From: JAAEEP01 sp035529155
GTDB lineage: Archaea > Thermoplasmatota > Thermoplasmata > Methanomassiliicoccales > JAAEEP01
Length of the DNA stretch: 26,917 bases
Direction of reading: 5' to 3'
Assembly: GCA_035529155.1 (NCBI GenBank)
Contig: DATKXF010000002.1
Span: forward strand, 1-26,917
Shown: piece by piece, positions 22,188-26,917 of the stretch
How positions within the stretch are numbered: the first letter of the stretch is position 1
Layout of the letters: each line of letters starts with the position of its first letter
Translations under genes and position numbers: made by a program
Notes under the pieces: model-generated
Database searches by the model: none
The model's input: only the letters and a program-made list of their open reading frames with translations
Told to the model about the DNA's origin: nothing

Positions 22188-23039
22188 TTCAACCTTCCAC
22201 TGATCGAAGAAGGCGTTGATGGCCTCTGTGACCTCCCTAACCGAGGCGCCCCACTGCACCACCACGATGTTCTCATCGATCACGTGATCGGACTTAACCT
22301 TGCAGCATTTCACTATTGTCGGGACCCCGTCCCGGGGTGCCAGATCCCATGGACAGATGTTGATGAGTTCCGGCTCCTTCCTGTAGATTGACCTGAAGAT
22401 CCTGGCCGATAGGTCGCACCCGATGAGGTCCGTTTCGATGTCCAACTCTGGGGTTTCATCCAGGAAGAAATACCTCTTGTCCGAGGTCATGTTGGATGCC
22501 TTACAGGGGAACATCACCCCCTCGTTATTCACATCCTTCGCTAGCCCGTTGAGATCGATTTCCTCCAGAATAGGGAGTATGGGGAGGCCGATGTAACCAG
22601 AGGCGAGGGCCTTTTCCACAAGGCAGGATAGCTTCGATGGGCGAGGAGGCACAACATCAAGCACCCTCAGTTTGATTGGCAAGATATCCTTGACAAAGGA
22701 GACGTGGTTGAACATTCCCTCGACTACAACGACCTTGCCTGGATGGGCATCCGCCAATCGCGCCAGATGAGATGGATTCAGTACGTCCACCTCTTCATCC
22801 TTCACGAAGATCGTGTTGTCTGGAAGGGACACTATCTCAAACCTTATTATGGGCTTGAATAACTCCTTGGTATTCTCTTTGATGACCCGGATAACGGCCA
22901 TATCATTACCATTGGCCAGAATGAGGTGATCCGTCCTGGTGTATGCCTTTCGCCCCTTCATCTGGAGGGCGATCTCATCGGCATCGAGATCGAACTCGAC
23001 TCTTCTAATTGATACGTCCTTGCAATGATCCGGGATCAT
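22176..23039 (-). CDS. Conserved-looking protein of unknown function
   Basis: 287 residues, no membrane segment. The chain alternates beta-rich segments (KPIIRFEIVSLPDNTIFVKDEEVDVL, GKVVVVEGMF) with a proline-rich turn (VVPPRPSKLSCLVEKAL) and ends in ENIVVVQWGASVREVTEAINAFF. Seven cysteines include CPWDLAPRDG and a CC pair followed by KVK, which could bind metal. I cannot assign a family with confidence. No Shine-Dalgarno; an A/T-rich GATAAAGAAATATAG lies ~25-40 nt before ATG 23039, fitting a leaderless mRNA. It is divergent from the tRNA-Cys/usp/cysK unit. Confidence 0.7.
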   Translation of the reverse strand: MIPDHCKDVSIRRVEFDLDADEIALQMKGRKAYTRTDHLILANGNDMAVIRVIKENTKELFKPIIRFEIVSLPDNTIFVKDEEVDVLNPSHLARLADAHPGKVVVVEGMFNHVSFVKDILPIKLRVLDVVPPRPSKLSCLVEKALASGYIGLPILPILEEIDLNGLAKDVNNEGVMFPCKASNMTSDKRYFFLDETPELDIETDLIGCDLSARIFRSIYRKEPELINICPWDLAPRDGVPTIVKCCKVKSDHVIDENIVVVQWGASVREVTEAINAFFDQWKVESAP

Positions 23040-23152
23040 CAGTCTTGCAATGTATCGAGACTATATTTCTTTATCAGTCATCGAGTTGGCGGACGGTTCA
23101 CATATGAAAAGGAAAAGATTGATAATCGATGAATCGATATGGACCATTAGAT

Positions 23153-23237
23153 GCCGGGATGACAGAGCGGCTATGTGGCGGACTGCAGCCCACATGGTGG
23201 ATATCCGTACACCCGAGTTCAAATCTCGGTCCCGGCC
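23153..23237 (+). tRNA. tRNA-Cys (GCA) with a 14-nt intron
   Basis: Acceptor GCCGGGA (23153-23159) pairs with TCCCGGC (23230-23236). D-arm ACAG-AGCGGCT-ATGT resembles that of E. coli tRNA-Cys. The anticodon stem GCGGA (23178-23182) finds its partner TCCGT only at 23204-23208, leaving CTGCAG + 14 nt + A in the loop; removing 23189-23202 gives loop CTGCAGA with anticodon GCA. T-arm is CCGAG-TTCAAAT-CTCGG. The base at 73 is C, where U is usual for tRNA-Cys. CCA follows directly (23238-23240) and may be encoded, unlike in tRNA-Gly here. The gene leads a block of cysteine genes. Confidence 0.88.
23189..23202 (+). other. tRNA-Cys intron at position 37/38
   Basis: The 14-nt insert CCCACATGGTGGAT is at the canonical archaeal site between nucleotides 37 and 38. 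A bulge-helix-bulge can form: loop bases 32-35 (CTGC) pair with intron bases GTGG (two are G-U), leaving 3-nt bulges AG|C and AT|A that are cut after their second base, as the archaeal splicing endonuclease requires. The intron-side helix is minimal; CCAC/GTGG is an alternative internal fold. Confidence 0.75.
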
Positions 23238-23341
23238 CCATATCCCTTCTTCTCGTTCCAATAGGCTCCGTTCAACCCAAAGTATTTTCTCCGAGTTAGG
23301 TCATGATTGTGAGCGATATCCAACGAAGCTACGGTGAATGT

Positions 23342-23752
23342 ATGGAAAATAAGATGCTGATACTTTTATGTGTTGACGGATCAGAGAACTCCAACAGGGC
23401 AGCCTCTTTTGTGGCCAGATTGGCAGCCTGCTCGAACATGAGGGTCACTTTGCTCCATGTCGTTCCCGAGAAGGAGGCCATAGATCACCTGGATGACAAT
23501 CAGGAGGTTCGGAGTGGCGCCATCGAGGATCGGATCGAGTTTGCGGTCAACGCTTTGGATGATGCCGGTGTGGATTACATCGAATCCGTACAGATAGGTA
23601 ATCCAGACGAGGTGATCGTCGAGATGTCAAACAAATACGATGGCATCGTTATGGGTTACAAGGGCCATGGGGTGATCGAGACCCTTTTCATGGGTAGCGT
23701 CACGGAGAAGGTAATGAAGGATTCCAAGAAACCAGTAATCCTCGTACCATAG
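23342..23752 (+). CDS. Universal stress protein (UspA family)
   Basis: 136 residues from ATG 23342, with GGTGA (23332-23336) as Shine-Dalgarno; a GTG/ATG-type upstream start at 23303 lacks one. One Usp domain: LILLCVDGSENSNRAA at the N-terminus and the nucleotide loop GYKGHGVIETLFMGSVTEK (G-2x-G-9x-G-S) near the C-terminus, so ATP binding is expected. It is only distantly like the other Usp at 11093-11536. It lies 21 bp before cysK and is probably co-transcribed with it, possibly with the tRNA-Cys upstream. Confidence 0.92.
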   Translation: MENKMLILLCVDGSENSNRAASFVARLAACSNMRVTLLHVVPEKEAIDHLDDNQEVRSGAIEDRIEFAVNALDDAGVDYIESVQIGNPDEVIVEMSNKYDGIVMGYKGHGVIETLFMGSVTEKVMKDSKKPVILVP

Positions 23753-23773
23753 CCTTCATCCTAGGGTGGACCG

Positions 23774-24694
23774 ATGATATTTGACTCGATTTTGGACACG
23801 GTGGGAAATACTCCGATCGTCAGACTGAAGAAACTTACTGATTCCAGATCCGCAAATGTCCTGGTGAAGATCGAGTCCTTCAATCCCATGCATTCTGTCA
23901 AGGACCGTGTTGCGCTGGGAATGATAGAAGATGCTGAGGAGAAAGGAATACTCAAACCCGGGATGACCGTGGTGGAACCCTCCTCTGGGAATACGGGCAT
24001 AGGTTTGGCAATGGTGTGCGCGGCCAAAGGATACCGTCTGATGATAGTGATGCCCGAGAGCATGAGCGAGGAGCGGAAGAAGCTGATGAGGGCGCTGGGG
24101 GCAGAACTGGTCCTGACTGCAGCGAAGGGGGGGATGAATTTGACGGTGGAAAAAGCCAAGGAAATTGTCAATTCCAATCCAAATACCTTCATGCCGCAGC
24201 AGTTCGAGAATCCGGCAAATCCCAAGGTGCACGAAGAGATAACCTCGAAGGAGATACTCTCGGAAGTTCCAGATCTGGATGCCTTCGTGGCCGGAGTTGG
24301 CACGGGGGGCACCATAACGGGGGTCGGTCGCACCTTGAAGAGAGAATCTCCTCGAACCCTAGTGGTGGCAGTTGAGCCGGCTAGGTCTCCCCTGCTTTCA
24401 CAAGGAAGGTCAGGCCCACATGGAATTCAGGGAATCGGTGCTAATTTCATTCCGAGCATACTCGATATGGACGTTGTGGACAGGGTGGTCACAGTCGAGG
24501 ATGAGGATGCGATCGAGTGTGCCAGAAGGCTGGCTAGGGAAGAAGGGATCTTGGCCGGCATTTCGTCCGGCGCGGCCCTATTCGCATCCTTAGAGATTGC
24601 GAGAGAGCTCGGACCGGGAAAGAATGTCCTAGTGATCCTTCCGGATAGCGGGGAGAGGTACCTATCGACTTCGCTTTGGTCCGATAGCCTCTGA
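23774..24694 (+). CDS. cysK: O-acetylserine sulfhydrylase (cysteine synthase)
   Basis: 306 residues; AGGGTGG lies just upstream as Shine-Dalgarno. It makes cysteine from O-acetylserine and sulfide with PLP. PLP lysine K43 is in HSVKDRVALGM; SSGNTGIGLAM (70-80) binds substrate carboxylate; GTGGTITGVG (177-186) holds the PLP phosphate; QGIGANF (219-225) and LPDSGERYLST (289-299) complete the family set. The CysK/CysM type, not cystathionine beta-synthase, as there is no CBS domain. Its substrate is made by the cysE product encoded next. Confidence 0.95.
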   Translation: MIFDSILDTVGNTPIVRLKKLTDSRSANVLVKIESFNPMHSVKDRVALGMIEDAEEKGILKPGMTVVEPSSGNTGIGLAMVCAAKGYRLMIVMPESMSEERKKLMRALGAELVLTAAKGGMNLTVEKAKEIVNSNPNTFMPQQFENPANPKVHEEITSKEILSEVPDLDAFVAGVGTGGTITGVGRTLKRESPRTLVVAVEPARSPLLSQGRSGPHGIQGIGANFIPSILDMDVVDRVVTVEDEDAIECARRLAREEGILAGISSGAALFASLEIARELGPGKNVLVILPDSGERYLSTSLWSDSL

Positions 24695-24755
24695 GAGGAC
24701 AATCAACGTCTATTTTCTCGTGTTTGTCAATCTTTGTTCGAGTGCATCCAGCCAT

Positions 24756-24774
24756 TAGATTGAGAGGCAATCTA
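24756..24774 (+). terminator. Hairpin between cysK and cysE
   Basis: TAGATTG (24756-24762) pairs perfectly with CAATCTA (24768-24774) around a 5-nt loop. No T-run follows, so attenuator, operator or mRNA processing site are alternatives to terminator. The cysE gene has its own TATA-like GATATTAG at about 24836-24843. Confidence 0.35.
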
Positions 24775-24872
24775 GGACGCTGAGATGATATTGCGGATCA
24801 TGATTCTGTATCCAGTCATAGAATTGGAGCCAAAAGATATTAGTCCACATTGCTATTTGAGAACTGACCCAT

Positions 24873-25517
24873 ATGAGCTGGAAGGATGATGTAAACACAG
24901 TCCTCGAAAGGGATCCCGCACCGCGTTCGTTCAAGGAAGCCATGTTCTTCAGCCAGGGCGTTCACGCCGTCATCATCTATCGTATCTCTCACCGCTTCTG
25001 GAATAAGGATAAGATAACCATAGCACGAGCTCTGAACTACTTCGCCCATTTTCTCACGGGGGCGGACATTCATCCTGGTGCGCAGATAGGGAAGGGATTC
25101 TTCATAGACCATGCCACGGGGGTGGTGATCGGCGAGACGACCGTGATAGGTGATAATGTCTCGGTATTCCAAGGGGTTACGCTGGGGGGCGTTAGCACCT
25201 CCAAGGGAAAGAGGCACCCCACTATCAAAGACAACGTGGTGGTCGGTGCTGACGCGACAATACTTGGCAATATAACCATAGGGGAGAATGTCAAGGTAGG
25301 GGCAGGGTCCGTGGTGGTCAAGGATGTTCCGCCAGACTCTACCGTTGTGGGGGTACCAGGAAAGGTGGTCAAGCGTCAGGGCGAGAAGAAGGTGGATCTC
25401 AGGCATGATCAGATTCCCGATCCGATCCTAGACGCGATGATGGACATGGTGGACACAATTCACAACCTCGAGCACAGGATCTCGGTACTGGAAGAAGCCC
25501 TTAACAAGGAAGAATGA
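24873..25517 (+). CDS. cysE: Serine O-acetyltransferase
   Basis: 214 residues. After a short helical N-terminal part (SFKEAMFFSQGVHAVIIYRISHRFW), a left-handed beta-helix of hexapeptide repeats spans ~62-165: ADIHPGAQIGKGFFIDHATGVV, IGETTVIGDN, FQGVTLGGVS, KGKRHPTIKDN, VVGADATILGN, VPGKVV. His residues in the DIHPG and FIDH segments are the catalytic ones. It is shorter than E. coli CysE (273) at the N-terminus, like the short archaeal and plant-type forms. The C-terminal ~40 residues form a probable coiled coil (IHNLEHRISVLEEALNKEE). It supplies O-acetylserine to CysK. Confidence 0.95.
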   Translation: MSWKDDVNTVLERDPAPRSFKEAMFFSQGVHAVIIYRISHRFWNKDKITIARALNYFAHFLTGADIHPGAQIGKGFFIDHATGVVIGETTVIGDNVSVFQGVTLGGVSTSKGKRHPTIKDNVVVGADATILGNITIGENVKVGAGSVVVKDVPPDSTVVGVPGKVVKRQGEKKVDLRHDQIPDPILDAMMDMVDTIHNLEHRISVLEEALNKEE

Positions 25518-25524
25518 TTTTTTT
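25518..25524 (+). terminator. T7 run after cysE
   Basis: Seven T residues follow the cysE stop codon immediately, a typical archaeal oligo-T terminator. The following cysS gene has its own TATA-like box. Confidence 0.55.
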
Positions 25525-25577
25525 CCGTTGCAACCTCGTTAGCAAAGGCCAATCCAGATATCAAAACATGAAAAATG

Positions 25578-25615
25578 AGATATAAGTGGAACAATCTTCG
25601 CATTCTGAGGCGAAG
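25578..25615 (+). promoter_or_regulatory. TATA-like box and inverted repeat before cysS
   Basis: GATATAAG (25578-25585) lies ~37 nt before ATG 25619. CTTCGC/GCGAAG (25596-25601 with 25610-25615, 8-nt spacer) sits between it and the ATG and overlaps the purine-rich GAGGCGAAGG that could serve as ribosome-binding site. The repeat could act as operator at DNA level or mask the ribosome site in RNA. Confidence 0.45.
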
Positions 25616-25618
25616 GCG

Positions 25619-26917
25619 ATGACCCTGAAGGTGTACAACACGCTCTCGAAGCAGAAAGAGGACTTCAAACCGATTGATGACAACAAGGTCAAGATGTACG
25701 TCTGCGGAATGACGGTGTACGACGACATGCACATGGGTCACGCCCGTTCCATAGTTGTCTTCGACATGATCGTTAGATATCTTCGCTGGAAAAGCTACGA
25801 TGTTACCCACGTGACGAATTTCACGGATATCGATGACAAGATCATCAACAGGGCAGCAGAGCTGGGGATTCCCCCCCTGGAGCTATCCAAGATGTATATA
25901 GACAAGTACTTCGAGGACGTGGATTCCCTGGGTATCAAGAGGGCGGACATCTACCCCAAGGCATCGGAGTGCATCCAGGACATAATTGATATGATCGCTA
26001 AGATAATGGAGAACGGCTTTGGTTACATTGCCGAGGACGGCTCAGTCTATTTCTCAGTGGACAAGGTCGATAACTACGGCCGCCTCACCGGCCAGAAGCT
26101 CGAGGACATGGTTTCTGGAACTAGGGTGGACATTGAGGATGCTAAGCGAAATCCCATGGACTTCGCCCTCTGGAAGGCAGCGAAGCCGGGGGAGGTCGCA
26201 TGGGATACTCCCTGGGGCAAAGGCAGGCCCGGCTGGCACATCGAATGTTCAGCCATGAGCCAGAAATATCTCGGCGAGAGCTTCGATATCCACGGCGGCG
26301 GCCAGGACCTCATCTTCCCCCACCACGAAAACGAGATCGCCCAGTCAGAAGGGGCAACCGGGAAACCCTTTGCCCGCTACTGGCTCCACAACGGGTTTGT
26401 CAACATCAACCAGGAAAAGATGTCCAAGTCCCTCGGCAACTTTCTCTCCAATCGGGAGATCCTGAGCCACTACCATCCTGAAGTGGTGCGCATCTTCCTC
26501 CTCTCCAACCACTACCGGAGCCCGGTGGACTTCTCTGGCCAGAACCTCCAGGAGGCGAAGTCTCACCTGGAGAGGTTTTATGCGCTGCTGAAAGACCTGA
26601 AGGACCTGCAGAAAGACTGCACAGACTCAGCATCCATGAATGAACAGGAACATGAGGTCCAGCAGATCATCTCAGAACTTCCTGACAGGTTTCAGGAAGC
26701 CATGGATGACGACTTCAACACAGCCGCAGCCCTGGGCAACCTCAATTTCTGCCTGCGCAACGTGAACGGATGGCTCAACCAGGTAAAAAAGGAAGAGAGG
26801 AAACAGGTCCCCCGTGCCCTCATGAACGAGGCGACTCATACCTTCTCAAAGATCGGCCAGGTGCTCGGTCTCTTCCTGGAGGACCCTGACCACTACTTTG
26901 ACCAGCAGAAAGTAGAA
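25619..26917 (+). CDS. cysS: Cysteinyl-tRNA synthetase, 3' end cut by window edge
   Basis: 433 residues are visible and the frame is open at the right edge; a full CysRS is ~460-480. Class I motifs: zinc Cys in MYVCGMTVYD, HIGH as HMGH (DMHMGHARS), NFTDIDDKII, GWHIECSAMS (zinc Cys), FDIHGGGQDLIFPHHENE, and KMSKS intact in EKMSKSLGNF. It charges tRNA-Cys, whose gene lies 2.5 kb upstream. Codon use changes inside the gene near 26130-26200: isoleucine is ATC in about 8 of 17 codons before and 10 of 10 after; lysine AAA is 3 of 18 before and 8 of 14 after. Recombination with a foreign cysS or an assembly join are both possible. Confidence 0.94.
   Translation, partial: MTLKVYNTLSKQKEDFKPIDDNKVKMYVCGMTVYDDMHMGHARSIVVFDMIVRYLRWKSYDVTHVTNFTDIDDKIINRAAELGIPPLELSKMYIDKYFEDVDSLGIKRADIYPKASECIQDIIDMIAKIMENGFGYIAEDGSVYFSVDKVDNYGRLTGQKLEDMVSGTRVDIEDAKRNPMDFALWKAAKPGEVAWDTPWGKGRPGWHIECSAMSQKYLGESFDIHGGGQDLIFPHHENEIAQSEGATGKPFARYWLHNGFVNINQEKMSKSLGNFLSNREILSHYHPEVVRIFLLSNHYRSPVDFSGQNLQEAKSHLERFYALLKDLKDLQKDCTDSASMNEQEHEVQQIISELPDRFQEAMDDDFNTAAALGNLNFCLRNVNGWLNQVKKEERKQVPRALMNEATHTFSKIGQVLGLFLEDPDHYFDQQKVE

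Noticed and set aside
23125..23138. ATCGAT-GA-ATCGAT repeat before tRNA-Cys
   Set aside because: Self-complementary 6-mers this short can arise by chance and their distance to the tRNA does not mark a TATA box; not enough to call an operator.
23153..23240. Type II (Leu/Ser) tRNA with long variable arm
   Set aside because: No anticodon stem closes with a Leu or Ser anticodon in the loop; an intron at 37/38 restores a normal tRNA-Cys.
1..26917. Mobile element, prophage or CRISPR array
   Set aside because: I found no transposase, integrase, terminal inverted repeats, or regularly spaced direct repeats on either strand.

Overview
The window is archaeal, most likely a Thermoplasmata-type euryarchaeon (inference from gene types and promoter layout; no rRNA is present). 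Evidence seen directly: an archaeal/eukaryal-type glycyl-tRNA synthetase, a valyl-tRNA synthetase with an altered KMSKS signature, class III (pilin-type) signal segments, a DHODB-type PyrD/PyrK pair, a tRNA-Cys that only folds if a 14-nt intron is removed from its anticodon loop, and repeated TATA-like boxes about 25-31 nt upstream of start codons that lack a Shine-Dalgarno sequence, suggesting leaderless transcripts. Other genes carry clear Shine-Dalgarno sites (GGAGGTGA or GTGAT), so both initiation modes seem to be used. I count 28 protein genes (one cut at each edge) and 2 tRNA genes. I see no insertion sequence, CRISPR array or prophage.

Layout. 1-3000: small genes: a truncated left-edge gene, a divergent TAG-like DNA glycosylase homologue, a DUF5661 protein, a 51-residue CxxC-x17-CxxC zinc ribbon behind a long structured leader, a four-helix membrane protein, a small acidic protein, and tRNA-Gly(GCC). 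3100-12600: translation and RNA block: a DEAD-box helicase with a DbpA-like tail (+), then on the minus strand valS, a four-CBS protein with a ribosome-hibernation-like C-terminal domain, and a tightly overlapping operon amidohydrolase-usp-CBS-glyS. 12660-15900: 2x[4Fe-4S] ferredoxin, PrsW-like membrane protease, a ferredoxin-NADP reductase that looks like thioredoxin reductase but lacks its CxxC, and a macro-domain/thpR pair. 15976-17392: three overlapping small genes encoding pilin-like membrane-anchored proteins. 17341-23039: a SufS-type cysteine desulfurase, pyrD-pyrK, a homocitrate/isopropylmalate-synthase-family enzyme, a TPR-like protein and an unrecognised conserved-looking protein. 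23150-26917: a cysteine block: tRNA-Cys, usp, cysK, cysE, and cysS running off the right edge.

Functional themes. Cysteine supply (cysE, cysK), use in translation (cysS, tRNA-Cys) and sulfur mobilisation (SufS-like) lie within about 10 kb. Adenylate sensing (CBS and Usp domains) is physically tied to tRNA charging and to a probable ribosome-silencing factor. Convergent gene pairs are packed very tightly, with ends that abut or overlap. Four promoters carry perfect inverted repeats just downstream of their TATA-like boxes, each different in sequence, which look like operators. The last ~700 bases of cysS have codon usage unlike the first ~570 bases of the same gene, so the right end may be recombinant or mis-assembled.
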